This document shows positions 25,037 to 37,813 of a stretch of 64,000 nucleotides of DNA, one piece after another. The first letter of the stretch is position 1. The number at the start of each line of letters is the position of its first letter. The stretch is from contig JAMJFZ010000107.1 of the NCBI GenBank assembly GCA_026225945.1, positions 63,763,501 through 63,827,500 of the forward strand. The letters are read 5' to 3'. The stretch is from Cricetomys ansorgei (taxonomy: Eukaryota > Chordata > Mammalia > Rodentia > Nesomyidae). Position numbers and translations under genes: made by a program. Below the pieces are notes generated by a model. That model was given only the letters and a program-made list of their open reading frames with translations, was not told where the DNA came from and did not search any database.

Positions 25037-25137
25037 TACATACTCCTGGTTTTGACAGAGGGCAGCTTGGTAATCATGTGCTCATAGGTACGACCTTCCC
25101 AGTCACACCTTGGTCCTATCTGAACATCTGTACTAAG

Positions 25138-25145
25138 AATATAAG
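25138..25145 (+). promoter_or_regulatory. TATA-like box of the Defb33-like gene
   Basis: aatataag about 120 bases before the start codon at 25264, implying a 5' UTR of about 90 bases. Weaker than the other two TATA boxes. Confidence 0.45.
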
Positions 25146-25263
25146 CTTGCCTTCTAGCTGAATCATCCAGCTCTCTGAAATCCGTTACCACTGATGTGCA
25201 CCAAAGAAGTTGCCCGCAGAGACTGCCGCTTCCTCCCTTCACCCCAAGAACTTATTTCTCGCC

Positions 25264-27548
25264 ATGAGGCTTCTGTTTCTTCTCTTTCTCCTTCTTATAT
25301 GTCTTGCTCAGACAGCATCAGGTAAGCTGTGAACCCACCTGGATCAGTGAGATGGTAGATGATTTTGGAGCCTTGAGTAAGCCAGACAAATTAATAACTC
25401 AATCATGAAGTGAAATCTATAATAATAAAATAATATCATGACATGGCTACAAGAAGCATAATGTATCTGGTTGCTGCTACAGTCAACTTGACAGAATAAG
25501 TATCACATGGATGAAGGACCTCTAGGTACATCTACAGGGGACTCTAGGGCATTATCTTGCTCGTGTTCTTTGATCCGGGAAGACCTGTGTACTTCCGGGG
25601 CGATCTGTGGAGGAGGCACTGGATTCTCCTGGACCTAGAGTTACAGGTGGCTGGGGGCAGCCTGATGTGGGTGCTGGGAATCAAACTGATGTCCTCTGAG
25701 GAGTACTTAGCGTTTTGAGTTCTTGCCGGCCTGGAACTCACTATGTAGACCTCAAACTCAGATGACCCTGCTTCTTGAATTCTAGGATTAAGAATGTACA
25801 TCACCATGTCTGGCCACAACGCAGGGTTCTAACATACGATAGCAACTTAATTCTTTGCAGCAATAGTTATAAAGTGGGTATTAGCTGTGATGTAGAAATG
25901 ACGTAACTTGCTTCCAAGCCACACAGACTATTCCATAGTGAAATTCACAAGTAAAATTAGTTCAATTCTGCAGATAATACTATTAAATACCCAACAATCT
26001 TAGTGAGTTTAAACAGGGATGCTTTTCAGTGTGAATATGACCCATGCAATTTGAGGTATGTTTATTCTAAAAGTTTAATTCTTATTTACCTGAAAATTCA
26101 GTTTTGATGAGGTGGTCTCACATTTTACCTGGTGATCTTGTATGAAAAAAAAAATAATAATGTTCCAATCTTCAAATCTTAAAGAGCAAAGCGATTCATC
26201 TTCGCTGAGGTGAAAATCCCCTCAGGCCACGGGGCTGCTCTCCTCACTGCAATCCATCGGTCCAGGTGTGGCTGGCCACTGCAAAAGGGAAGGACCTCCA
26301 AGGAGTTCCACACTAGCAGTTATAAGGACTTGAGTCCCCAGAAAGCATAATTTCTGTTCAAAATTTCCTGGCAGGGCTCATAGCTATATGTACTTAGGCA
26401 AAATATAAGATAATCATATTTTTGTGTCAAAACGACAGAGAGCCATACGTATTTGTTGAACAACTTAATGGAAGAGAGAGTGAGGAGGGGAAGATGGATA
26501 GATGATTGGTAGCTTACAGATGATAGCAACGATGGGCATATTCATAGACGAGGAATGTGGTTGTGGAGTAGACTACAGATAGAAGCATATGTCTATATCT
26601 GCGTGTTTTCTGCTGGAAAAGCCTACTTGCCTCTACTGGCAGGGCAGCTATATTTAGAAACAGGGCCTCATTCCCAGGTTGTGCTTTCCATCTCAACACA
26701 GCTCCTCAAAAAACCTCAAGCTTTGATAGAAACAATATCCAGCGATTCCTCGTGGCTCTCTTTCATTCTTTGGCTTTCTTGGCTTTGGAAGGGATTTGGG
26801 TTCTCTCTACATGCACCCTACTCTCTCTACGGCTTCATAGCTTCCTAGTCTGACTCACTGGGGCATACGACCACCGACACTCATTACTTACAGAGGCCCC
26901 TTAGTGTATGACATCACTCCAAACAGGATGGGGTGCACACCAATCCTGTTGTTCACTCACTGGGTGTTGCCTGGTGTTCGCTGCACACTTGTAAAGTTTC
27001 GCACCGTCTAGGTGGAAGGCACTTCAGGAAGGCTTTATGAGGGACACGCGCGAGGAAGGGGATTACAGTCACAGTCTCGGAACTCAGTCATGTGAGGTGC
27101 TCTCTCTGATCTCATGAAAATGAAACTAAGCTGCACACACTACCAGCTTTCTGAAGGACCAGGAAATAGAAACAGAGCTCGTTCTGAGTGCTACGTGGCC
27201 TCGGCTCCCACAGGCTACCTCTGCCTTGATTTCCTTTCTAATAGTCTGCCAATAAGAAAATGGTTACCGGTCAGGCCACACGCGTGAGCCATCAGAGAGT
27301 TAGTGCGGGGCTTGTGGACTGTCTTGCTCACCCTTGCTAAGCACAAGCAATTATAGTATCTCTGGTTTAATGAAGTTTTACGTGTGTCTTCTCCACTCCT
27401 TTCCCTTTTCCTTACAGGACGTAGAAGAAATTTGAGATTTCGTCTGTGTGAGAAAAAGGGTGGCATGTGCAAGTCTCAGAAAACCCACGGGTGCTCCATC
27501 CTCCCTGCAGAATGCAAAAGTCGATACAAACACTGCTGTCGGCTTTAA
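25264..27548 (+). CDS. Defb33: Beta-defensin, Defb33-like, atypical cysteine spacing
   Basis: Exons 25264-25321 and 27418-27548, 2096-base phase-1 intron (donor GTAAGC, acceptor CCTTACAG), encode 62 residues. Residues 1-19 are a signal peptide (MRLLFLLFLLLICLAQTAS). The mature peptide starts with a basic stretch, GRRRNLRFR. Cysteines lie at 30, 37, 45, 52, 59 and 60, giving C-x6-C-x7-C-x6-C-x6-CC. In classical beta-defensins the second and third loops are x3-4 and x9; here they are x7 and x6, the same total. The core KSQKTHGCSILPAECKSRYK matches what I recall of rodent Defb33, and the length agrees; I could not check this. There are 13 Lys/Arg and 2 Glu (+11). Family knowledge: a secreted host-defence peptide; Defb33 has no firmly known function. 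It is the last plus-strand gene before the cluster reverses direction. Confidence 0.88.
25590..25815 (-). mobile_element. B3-type and B1 SINE fragments in the Defb33-like intron
   Basis: gttacaggtggctggggg ... gtgctgggaatcaaactgat is B3 antisense; it is followed at about 25728 by a B1 antisense fragment (gcctggaactcactatgtag to accatgtctggc). Confidence 0.65.
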
Positions 27549-27609
27549 CCTCAGCTTCCTGACATGCGCAGTACACTGTGAGAGTAGGTGCCTGCTTTGA
27601 CTTCCGCGT

Positions 27610-27615
27610 AATAAA
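27610..27615 (+). terminator. Polyadenylation signal of the Defb33-like gene
   Basis: AATAAA 61 bases after the stop codon. Confidence 0.8.
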
Positions 27616-28059
27616 GACATCATCGTGGACGCCTATCCTTTCCGAGGGTGTAAATTTTCGGTGAAATGCTAGCGAGCTGGGGAAGGAAGAATATGTTGGG
27701 TTCAGGGCCCTGTGTTCCCAGGTTCGTAGCCTTGTATTCAAGAAACTGAAGTAAAGCCTCACACATTTGTAAAAGCAGCAAGAAAACTCTGCTGAAGAGT
27801 TTTGGGCTAAAAGCAGGGGAGGCTGATATTGAAAATGCCCAATTTCTGTCTTGTCTTTCCCATCTCAGTGAAGGCGAGTAGTTCCGTTTGGGGAAAGAGT
27901 AAGTCAGAAAATGGATGGAATGAAAACACGAGGCAAATCTGTCGATGAGACTCAAAAGTTGAAACAGATGAGGGCGGTGGTTTGGGATGGCCCCTGTCAG
28001 CTCGTATGTTTGGCTGCTTGGTCCTCAGTGGAACTGCGTGGAAAGGATTGGGAGGTGTG

Positions 28060-28330
28060 TCCTTGTTGGGCTTCACTAGAGATGGGCTTTGGGGTTTCAA
28101 AAGCCCAGTTGAGGTCCAGTTTGATTTCCCCTCTCTCTCTGCCTATAGTTTGTGAATTCTGTGAGCCTCTGCTCCAGAGCCATGCCTGCCTAACTGCTGC
28201 CATGCCCCCTACCACGATGGTCATGGATAACCCTCTGAAAGCATAGACAAGCCCCCCAGTTCAATACTTTCTTCTATCTATTGCATTGGTCATGGTGTTC
28301 CACCACAGCAGTAGAACAGTAACTAAGAAA
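28060..28330 (+). mobile_element. ERVL/MaLR-like LTR fragment
   Basis: Its end, ggtcatggtgttccaccaca-gcagtagaacagtaactaag, is the 3' part of a common rodent ERVL-type LTR; compare 46223-46650, which ends catagcaatagaaccctaac. Confidence 0.5.
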
Positions 28331-28584
28331 ATGAGTTAAATGAACAGCTGTAAAGTTGAGATGGAGTCACCAGTGACTTCACAGAAAGCTGGCAGAGCTG
28401 CCTCTGAGAAACGAATCTTGCTCCTTCCCATGTAGAAATGTCTGATTAAAAAGGAAGTCACTGATACATTAAATGAGGCAGAGGTTTTGGAATACATAAA
28501 ATGCCCCCCCACACACACACACATATTAGAGGAAATAATCTAAAGACAGTCAATAATGATACAACTGATTTGTTTTCATTGTTT

Positions 28585-28905
28585 GTGGGGGGATTCATAT
28601 GTGTACATGTGTACTCAGTTGTGTGTGAGTGTGTGGAAGCCAGAGGCTGGTTTAGGTATCTTCCTCTAGCACTCTCTGCATTACTCTTTGAGATAAGGTG
28701 TCTTGACTATACCTAGGCCTTCCGTTTCAGCTAAACTGGCTGGCTAGAGAACCCTGGAGATCTTGATCTCTCCTCTGACTTTGCCTAGAACTACTCACTA
28801 CATCCAGCTTTAAATCGGTGGGTGCCAGTGATTCAAACTCAGGGCTTCATAATTGTTCAATGAGGCTATCTACTCCACTGAACCATTTCCCTATTAGTAT
28901 AAATT
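28585..28905 (-). mobile_element. B3-type SINE, antisense
   Basis: gtgtggaagccagaggctgg, gcttcataattgt and gaaccatttccc in the usual antisense order; diverged. Confidence 0.5.
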
Positions 28906-29694
28906 ATTTTCCACAGCTCACTGAACTACACTATGCCTGGTGACCTGAGAAGATTTGGAACTCTCTCCTTTTAGGAGAACATTAATAATTCACCAAAGAT
29001 TATCAATAAGGCTTGTGAACCGTTTTGGGAGTATCCGTTCTTCATAATCCAGGGACAGTAAGAAAAATTCTACCCTCTAAAAACCCACTGATGCCACAAA
29101 GAACATGGATTCTCAAAGGCCAAATTCAATACTCAGTGATCTAGATTCAAGTTGGGCATGGCTATTGTAGGCGTCGTCAGAATTGAAGATACAACTAAGA
29201 TAGTTTCGACCTCATATCTACGGCAATTTTGTGTTGCTGCTAAAATGGACAGAGGACACTTCACTAGAATGGCTACAAGCAAGCAAAGCTCCCACAGGCT
29301 GCACCTTAGTCCCCTAGATGACTTGTTTGGCACCTTTGAGATCTGGAACTTGTGCTCTCATCTTAATGCTTACAGTGTCTTCTTGGTGTCTACCCTGTGT
29401 CCCACACCTTGAATGTTTGGTGTTCACATCAACCTCTGCCCCACCCAATACTCTCTGCTACTCTAGTGTTCCCGTGAACTCATACTACATTATCTGCCAC
29501 ACAAAATGAGTCCCAACGTCTCTTAATAACCCCCTCCTTTCTAAATCACACACTTTCAAACCTCTGAGAAGCTATAATTTAAGTGTCCATCATTCAACTA
29601 GTCCAAAATGGAAGTCTTCCTCCAGATTCTACATCTCCATGGACAAATCCTCATGCTTCCATTTCTTGCTTGTCTTTTATTTTCCATTTATTTG

Positions 29695-29832
29695 TTTGTT
29701 TTAATGCAGGGTCTCATGTGGCCTGGGTTGACTTGAAACTATGTTGCTGCGGATGACATTAAGCCGCCTGATCCTACTGCCTCTGCCTCTCACACACTAG
29801 GATTACTGTCATGTATCACCATGTTTCTCTAA
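29695..29832 (-). mobile_element. Old B1-like SINE, antisense
   Basis: tgcagggtctcatgtggcct, gacttgaaactatgttg, tgcctctgcctctcacacac, aggattactgtcatg. Diverged B1 complement. Confidence 0.55.
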
Positions 29833-29883
29833 GCACAACTGCATGCCCCTGACACCGTCTTAACACCCGAACACCCAAAAACA

Positions 29884-29939
29884 CCCGTGTGTGTCTCTGT
29901 GTGTGTGTCTGTGTGTGTGTGTATATATATATATATATG
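29884..29939. repeat. (TG)n(TA)n microsatellite
   Basis: Imperfect TG repeats passing into (ta)n, 56 bases. Confidence 0.9.
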
Positions 29940-30469
29940 GATAATATACTAACTGGCTTCTATATTTCTACCTTCTGCCTTCCAGTTCTTCTCCAGATCA
30001 TTGGAATTCCTTGTGTTCCTTTACAGTACAAAAGACAAATTAAATGCATTTAATGTCTAAAGTGCCCCACATGTCAACTATTCCTACACAGGCTTTGTGT
30101 CTCATGTTTTAATTTCTGAATTCTCCCATGACGGCAGTGAAAATTCTAGCATGAAAGTCGTGCATATTTTTCCTTCCCATCAGAAAATATTTAGATCACA
30201 TCTACTTTGCCTGAATAGTTCTTAACTTTTAAGGCTCTGCTGAGACATGACCCTAGCAGATAGATCATTTTGATTTACCTGTAGATACAATTTCCATGAC
30301 TCTGAGTTTCCTTATAAAGCTGACTTGGCTTATACCTCCAGCTCACCAGCACAGGTCTGATATACAGAAGATACTCAGGAGTTAAAAATTAGTAAATAAA
30401 TGAAGAGAATGACACAATGAGGTCTCAGTGTTCTGATATAATTCAGGAAGGACAGGAAACGTAAATTCC

Positions 30470-32735
30470 TCAGGTCATGGTTCTCACACAGCAGAAGCTC
30501 CTGCCAGGACATAACCCTGGCATACGAGTACAATTTGTCTTCCTCCTCAGGCACACACTTGATTGAGAGTCACAGTAATGGTGTTCGTAATCTGTAGAAG
30601 GAACATAAGCTGTTTTAGGCAGAAATCCTTGAGCTTCCTGAGCAGGAACTGATACCACTCAGTAGGATCAGGAGCCCATAGACTCACTGTTGAAGAAGGT
30701 GCTTTCCTTCTGTTCTGAGTCTTTCCACTTGGTCTCGCCTTCCTGTTTACAGCCTTGAGGAGCTGGTTATAAATGAAAGTATTTGTGTTGTAATTTGAAG
30801 AGTAAGAATCTTCAAATATCATGAAACTTGCCTATTTAGTTACTGGAGCCCTGTCAGGGAGCTGCTCAAAAATGCTGTCTTGAAGCAATGTGTTAAAACT
30901 TTATGCTTTCCTCTTTTTGGGACAGGATACCATTGAGAACATAATCCAATAGCTTGTTTCCCTAGAAGGATTATATGAACAGGATTATATTTAATATATT
31001 ATTAAAATGAATGAAGAAACACTCCAAAATCTATGATTTCCAGGGTTACAGACCCATGTTTAATAATGTATGCATCATAATAAAATGAGATTGTAGATCT
31101 AAATTTCTAATTTTGTAAGCTAAAGGACTTAGAATGGGAGACACTATGAAAGGTAGAGGTTTCCTAGCCAGAAAAACAACTTTGCCCCTTACTTAAGGCT
31201 GAGTCTAGCTTCTCGCCTGCCTCTCACTTGGAGGAAAAGGAAAGCTCATACTGAGCACAGAGGCTGTGGTGCTCCCTGTGGTCTGGCTTGTCTATTATGA
31301 ACCATCAGTGGAGGTTACCAACTTCAGAGCTCAGACTGCAGACGTCCCAGAGGTGACCCTCGGCATCACCGGAGAAGCTTTCTGGACCATGTCCATTATG
31401 TGTAAAACCAAGACCAGGGTTGAACGCAAGATCTACCCATCCCATGTTTATCCTAACCTGGCTTCAGCCCTGCTTCCATGGACCAGTTTGGCACCATCCT
31501 ATTCACTGAAAGGGAAGTGCCTAGATGTAGGCTCGTAGCAGAGACACTCTACAGACTGGCCTTTCACGGGATCCTGTGTGGTCTTCATCACTCCAGTGTA
31601 GCTTGGGAACTTTGTCATCTAACATCCCTCTTCCTGGACCCAGCTTACACTTACCCAAATGCTGTAAGCAGGTGTCACCATGGAAACTTCTAGGAGCTCT
31701 CCCTGTTCCTCCTCCGGAGAGCCCCTTATAGTTTATCATCTATCTACTTGACTGAAAATTAGCTCAACAAAGAAATTGGATCCAGATCATTATTTTGAAT
31801 GATACAGTATTGCTACTTATTCCCAGTGGCCATTATTTATAAACTGTTGCCAAATAAAGGGAGGACCATGGATGAAGGAGAGAACTGTTCTAACCCGTTC
31901 CCTACCTCTGAGCTCATTGTCTATTGGTCTTTTGAATTGGTACTCTGGAAAGCACAACGAGCCCTTAACAGACGCAGGAAGTAAATATTTAATATTTAAT
32001 ATATTTAATTTTAACATATTTTATATGTTTATATAAAGAGCTAGTATTAGGGGGAAAGCGTGAGCCGGCAGGAAGACTAAAGTGGGCAGATGACACCTAA
32101 ATTGCTGTGTCAGGTTGCAAGGTGGAAATTTTCATGACCTCCCAAATGAAGGAATCAAAGTTCTCTGAAGCCCATTAAACACCACTGTGACTCACAGCCC
32201 TATGCCGGGATGTAAGGGATGAACACTAGAAAGTTAAACCACATCCCCCCCTCGTTCTTTACCCGGCATTCTTTCCTCAAGATAGGGAACACAATTTAAG
32301 TGTCTACAAAAGTGCCATGGTTCCAATTGTGCAGAAAACTTCTTTAAAAAAAAATTTAAAAAGCTTTAAGCTTTGTCTTCCTGGATTTCCAGCCAGTCCT
32401 TAAACATGCTGTCTCCAGACCATGGCAAATGGGAATGATTGCTATCACTCAAGGTCACATCAGTAAAGGGAGTGGGTAGTGAGGCTGAGAAAAGTCCCTT
32501 TCTCTCCTTCATAGGTTTCAGTTTTCTTCAAAGTTCAAGGTTTGTGTGGAATCATGGTTTTTAAGACTCTCCCTTTAACATATTTCCACTCTACACTGAT
32601 TGTTGCTCCCTAGAAGCATCTTTTTGGAAGCTGAACTCATTGGAACTCAGATAAGAACGATGCTGGATAGGACTTACCTGCCATGACTTGAGAAATAAAG
32701 AGGACAACTATGATGAGAAAGTAAAATAACTTCAT
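30470..32735 (-). CDS. Unassigned beta-defensin-like gene, atypical spacing
   Basis: Read on the minus strand: exon 1 is 32735-32678, exon 2 is 30591-30470, with a 2086-base phase-1 intron (donor GTAAGT, acceptor CCTTCTACAG). They encode 59 residues. Residues 1-19 (MKLFYFLIIVVLFISQVMA) form a clear signal peptide. The mature part begins DYEHHYC; cysteines lie at 26, 33, 40, 47, 53 and 54, giving C-x6-C-x6-C-x6-C-x5-CC. The cysteine count, CC ending, exon structure and neighbourhood say defensin; the spacing is not classical. Charge is low (6 Lys/Arg, 3 acidic, plus His23 and His24). Exon 1 is too short to show up as an open frame, so the gene is easy to miss. I do not recognise a named ortholog. 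The open reading frame, splice sites and leader are all intact. No AATAAA is obvious soon after the stop on this strand, a weakness. Confidence 0.82.
31180..31700. other. Unassigned stretch in the intron of the minus-strand gene
   Basis: A plus-strand frame at 31266-31538 (90 codons) overlaps another at 31478-31693. Neither has a recognisable domain, signal peptide or splice framing. I treat them as chance frames or remains of an unidentified repeat. Confidence 0.4.
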
Positions 32736-34269
32736 GGCACCAACTTCAGTGGGCAATGCCTTGAAGTCCCTGGAAGAGATCAAGAAATGGCACACAATAC
32801 TGAACAAAATATAATATCCTCTTTTACAGGAAATGTCTGATTGTGTTGAGACTGCCAGTTAAAATATACAACAAACTGGATAGCCAGGAGTTAAACAATA
32901 CTTAACAACTTTTGATGCAGAGCTGAGTGCATTTCTTTTGTGAGTACCTAATGGGCCAAGGATTAGGGAAGAACAGAAACAAAGATAGTAGAAGTGAAAC
33001 TGACGAAATGGTCTGTTATGTGAAGAACCTCTGTTAGTCTGTGGCCCTGTTTTGTTTGATTTACTCTCATGTAACTATTACAATATCCTACCTCCACTCA
33101 AAACCTGTTTCACAGAAATCACAGAAGTGCCCACAGAGAATGCCACATGCCTAATGAAAGAGGAAAAAAAAAATGTTGCCTACTGCTTACCTCTTAAGAT
33201 CTTCCTTATGGGGTCTCTACTCTCTCAGGATACAGTCACTCGTGTCTCCAGAAATATATGACATCCATTCCACACCCAGTCACCATTGGCTCCCTTTCCA
33301 TTCGTTGTCAGTGAGGGCTGGCTCCACCCACCTGGACCAATAAGAGCTGTCAAATATGTTGGGATGACCCTGCTGATTCAGGTCTCTCATTAGATGATGG
33401 TGGAGTCCCATGACTGACAGAACCTTATGCTCTTGGCTCTTGCATTGCTAAGCCCAACACGGTCCTTGGGTACATGAAAGCTGAGGGGCTTTCCTCAATG
33501 AATCATTATAAGAAATGCCTCGAGAAGTGGCTGACTTGAAATTTTTGTGCTTTTCCACTTCTCCCTTGATTGGTGATCCATTTTCTTCAGTTATATATTA
33601 GGACCAATTACAGGGAACATATTGTGACTATTGTAACTTTTCTTATAGTTAAAAGGAAATTATTCTTAGCATACCTAGGCACTGATGCTAATCACAAGGA
33701 ATTAAGATAAAAAATTAATTTAGAAGTATTAATTATGGTGGTAGGGCTTGTGTATGGTGAAACCAGAGCTACATTCAGCAGTGTGCCTCTGGATTCTGAA
33801 TTCTTCACTATACTAGATATTTTACTATTATTTCACAAGAATTGGCATCAAGTTCTTACTAATAATAACTTTCTATAGACTAGTGACAATTTAGGAGGCA
33901 CCCATCTTTGAATAATTCAAAAAAAAGGTGACAAGCTAAAAAATCAACTCTACTCTTCTCAATGGGTGTTGCTGTTTGAAAACAGTTACTATTCATAAGT
34001 TTATACCAAAAACACAAAATGCCTTTATTATTTGTAATCACGTAATTACTTCTGACTTTATTTAAATTTTAAATATCAGTGCAGACAACCTAAGAATGTA
34101 AGGTTTTTCAAGTTTTTATACATTTTTAAAAGAATAAGATGTCCAGGGGTTAAAAAGTTGGATAATGTAATCAAAATGTATTAGATACATTTATAAAATA
34201 GTCAAAAGACAAAATACATTGTATAAATGTATTTTCAAAAAATAAAAGTTTTATCTTTAAAAAGTACTA

Positions 34270-35650
34270 ATTTCTTAAAACAAGCACAAATGAAGATGTC
34301 TCCAACAAACAAAAACTGGGGGGGGGGGGGATTTGTCACACAAGATTGTTAAAGAGAGTTCTTCAAAGTGAAATGAAAACAAATTAGACATGAAAAGATA
34401 TGGAAGAATAAAAGCTACTGGTGGAGTCGGCACACAGGAGAATGTGTTTGGCCAGTGTAACGGAAGAGTGACAGGTACATCAGTTTTAATTTTGGTATAA
34501 AAGTTAAAGGACAAAAATATTAAAACCGTGACTACAAAAATACTCATAGAAACACATTATAAAATATATAAATTGTAAAGTCAACACCAAGTGTCAGAGA
34601 AGAAGTCCAAGTATAGAATCTTAGAAGACATTTGAAGTTTAACTTTATCAGCTTATTAGACTGTTAGTGATATTTATAACCACATAGAAAATATTTCAAG
34701 GATGTGCAGGAACAGAAAATGATCAAAGTCACACGGCACATCAAAGCAAGAAAGAAAAGGGGACAGAAGAATGACAAGAACCCCCCCTCCAAATGAACAA
34801 AGTGGCAATATGTAGTCCCCCCTCTCTATAATTACTCTAGAAGTAGATGAATTAGACTTCACAATCTAGGTGCGAAGAAGCTAAATGTATAGAAAAATAT
34901 TCGGATACATCATGGACAGAGCCTCACTTTGTAGTTTGAACATTTGTTGGCTGATAGGTGAACGATACTCCATGAAAGTGGCAATAAAAATATCAAAGCA
35001 AAATGGCTATGCTCATATTGGACCAGCTGAAAAACTATCACAAAATGCAGAGAAGGCTGTTATAAAATGACAAAATGACTGGTGAAAGAAGATTTGATAA
35101 TAGTTTTGAGCAGCTATACAACCAACATCAGAGAAAGCATATAAAGCATACACTGAAACTAAAGGGAAAAGTACACAGCCATCTGCTAACAGTAGCAGAG
35201 TCCAGTACCCTGCTTTTAATAACACACAGATCAAGATAGAAAAGACATTTTTTTTAAAAGTTGGGCTTAGAGAACACTGGAGAAGAGATGGACCCAAAAG
35301 ACACTGCCGGCACGACACATGCTTCTCAAGTATAGGCAAATCATTTTTCCAGCACAGACCACATGTTGGCTGACAAGTTTCAGCATTAAAAAGAGTGAAA
35401 TAATAACCTTTATCTTTTCCCATCACAATGAATGAAGATTAGAAACCAGTAGCAAAAGGAACAATGGAAGAATAACAGATATATAGAAACTAACATACAC
35501 TTGAACAATTCATAGGTCAAAGAAATTAGAAAATGTGTGTGGACAATCAAGAATGATAAAACATCCTTTTTTTTTTTCTTTTTGGAATATAAAAAAAGTT
35601 TCAAGTGGAAAAAAATACAACTTACACCTACCTTATCCATGAGAGATATC
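34270..35650 (+). mobile_element. Possible old L1/HAL1-like remnant
   Basis: A-rich on the plus strand. The piece around 35200-35520 reads like a decayed L1 ORF2 endonuclease part (an FPAQTTCWLTSFS stretch followed by SHHNE, where L1 has SDHN). Many stops and frameshifts. Low certainty. Confidence 0.35.
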
Positions 35651-35699
35651 ATTACTATTATTATTATATTGTTTTAGTTAGTATATTAAACAATATTTA

Positions 35700-35905
35700 T
35701 GAGTACATACATGTGTCTGTGAGTGCCTGCCGAGGCCAGAAGGGGGCGGTGGATGCCCTGGTGCTGGAGTTACAAGCAGCTGGGAGCCCCAGACACGGAT
35801 GCAGTGAACCGGACTTGGGCCTCACTCCTGAGCCATTGCTCCAGCCGCCAGCTCTCTTGCTGTTCAGGTTTTCTGCTCTTCATTTATTGCCTGTGTGTTC
35901 ATGAG
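35700..35905 (-). mobile_element. B3-type SINE, antisense
   Basis: gccgaggccagaagggggcg, ggtgctggagttacaagcag, cctgagccattgctccagcc: B3 complement. Confidence 0.8.
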
Positions 35906-36581
35906 TCTCACTGAAGATTTTAATTTTTTTTTTCATTTTTTGCAACTTGACTTTAACACCCATGATGTCTGGTGTTCTTCCAAACTATGATTGTCTTGTT
36001 TCTGTGCATGACAGGCGATGTTTTCATTGTGTCCTGGCACCTTGGCTATTGTGTAGTTCAGACAATTCCTGTTTAGCATTCTTTCCTCGACAGACAGCGT
36101 CTGTGTTCATGCATTCCTAGAAGTCCAGGTTTGAGCATGCTCTGCTACCAGCTTTGTCCTTCTTATTTCTTATTTTTATTCTTTTCTTCAATCTCGTTTC
36201 TCCGTGCTGCTATCTGAATGGCTTCCCCAGCTCCATCAAACATTCCCTAGCTGTGTTGAGTGTGCGTTTCACTGATCAGCTGAATTTCTGATCCACAATT
36301 GTGCCCGTGGGTACCATCTGTTCAAACACTATAGATCAGTTTCATCATCACTTGTGGGGTTTTCAAATTGAAGGCTTGTGTTTTACAAATTTAAACAGTT
36401 GTTACATTATCAATCTTTACCTTTTGTGGTACAATTTTATAGTATTATCTCGTGTGATTTCAAACTAGAATTTGTTCTTATCAGCTCCTGTTTTTTGTGA
36501 TTTCTTTCTGTTTGACAATTTGGGGATAGTAAATCATATTTAATTTAATTAATTTTGGGGTTTTGCGTGGGTTTTTTTGTT

Positions 36582-36662
36582 TGTTTTTTTTTAAACAGGG
36601 TTTCTCTATTGTAACTTTGGCTAGCTGTCCTTGAACTCACTCTGTAGACCAGGCTGGCCTTA
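36582..36662 (-). mobile_element. Truncated B1 SINE, antisense
   Basis: aaacagggtttctctattgt to ctgtagaccaggctggcct, then it stops abruptly and taatttaattaattttaatc follows. The same atttaattaatttt text also precedes the element near 36540, probably a target-site duplication. Confidence 0.8.
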
Positions 36663-37339
36663 ATTTAATTAATTTTAATCTGCTAAAATCTGTGTCCTGA
36701 AATTGAGCATTAACAGTTGGTGACTACCTAAAATTTTTCCAATTTCACACTATCTGAACTTAGGGATCTTGACTGGAGCCATTTCCTGCATCTGCACAGG
36801 CTTAGGTCAAATAAGAAAAGTCACTTCACTTTTCTGTTATGCTAATCATGGTGCCTGACTTCCTGTAATATCCCACATTTATAATGTGCACTATTGACCC
36901 CTTCGCCTGCCTCGGGACTTTCCCATAAGTCCTTCAGTCTGCCAAACAGTGTGCTTTGCTTCCTGATGACACTCTGGCTTTCGCAAAGTCCCTCTCCAAG
37001 TGACCTAATTTAACAACCCATCAGTGGCAAAGCCTTCATACATAAGCCAAGCCTACACCAGCCACAAAGGGTTGCCCAGGCTCTGTTATAGGGATTTAGC
37101 AAGCACTTTGACCGAGTTGTTTGTTTTAGTCTTTTAGGCTTTGGAAAAGAACAGTTTAAATTTGCACTAGAATTAGAAAATGGAGGATTTAATCCAGTTG
37201 ACAGATGGATGACAATGTCTCAAGAAATATGCAGGAAAGAAATTTTATGATGGGCAAACTGCAGTTTTCTATAGAAAAATTCTTTATTCATAGTAGGGTT
37301 GATTTTTTTATAAAATTATGATAATTTTGTTGTGCCCAG

Positions 37340-37690
37340 TTTTCAAAATCCCCCTCCCCAAGTACCACCAGGAGACCACCAGTTCTGATGCAAAAGCAAG
37401 GAGTCTTTATTCTGCAGAGCAAACCAGCACACTGAGGTCTGGCACCTCCATGCAAGATGGTCTACCCTGAGCAGCTTCCTACAAGGGTTTTTAAAGGGAG
37501 CAGGGGATCTCTCTGATTGGTCAGAACCCAGGCAGTGGATTGGCTTGTTAAACGTTATGCAGCAACAAGGATTTCTGGGAAAGTGAGTACTTGCCATTAA
37601 ACAGAGAGGTTTATGAGAAAGCAAGTACTTGACATTAAATCGAGGAGAGGTTAGTGCCTTTACCACTAGGAGCGCAGGGTTTTTCAATCT
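37340..37690 (-). mobile_element. ERV1 (gammaretrovirus-like) solo LTR
   Basis: On the minus strand there is a CCAAT box (gaccaatcagagag, 37512-37525), then tttaaaaacc as TATA, then AATAAA (37411-37406), then ttttgcatcagaactggtgg and cctggtggtacttgggg, the usual U3-R-U5 order. No gag, pol or env is attached. The long minus-strand frame here is an artefact of the LTR. Confidence 0.7.
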
Positions 37691-37813
37691 CATTAAATCT
37701 GAACTGATAATTTATGTAAGTATAGCAGTAATAGAATCTATTCACATTTTAAAATATTATTTTAGTCAAAGTTTTGATAATATCTAAGGTGCCTTACTAG
37801 CTCCAGTAAGCCA

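Larger units (their letters stand above)
16250..25130. other. Intergenic spacer between the Defb3-type and Defb33-like genes
   Basis: No gene recognised. It contains an ERVK-like LTR (about 16590-16900), a B2 SINE (17700-17935), an L1 tail (17990-18200), a 53-base tandem duplication (22649-22754), (AC)n at 23064-23106 and 24193-24256, and two SINEs just before the Defb33-like promoter. Between about 18600 and 22600 I see no repeat or exon I can name; a Cys-containing frame at 19599-19994 does not fit a defensin. Confidence 0.5.
27620..30460. other. Convergent spacer between the Defb33-like gene and the minus-strand gene
   Basis: The two flanking genes point at each other. It contains an ERVL-like LTR 3' part (28060-28330), a B3-type SINE (28585-28905), an old B1 (29695-29832) and a (TG)n(TA)n tract (29884-29939). 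No exon recognised. Confidence 0.55.

Noticed and set aside
27412..27955. Several overlapping minus-strand frames of about 80-116 codons opposite the Defb33-like exon 2
   Set aside because: They are shadows of exon 2 and its 3' flank; the plus-strand exon with splice sites and poly(A) signal explains the conservation better.
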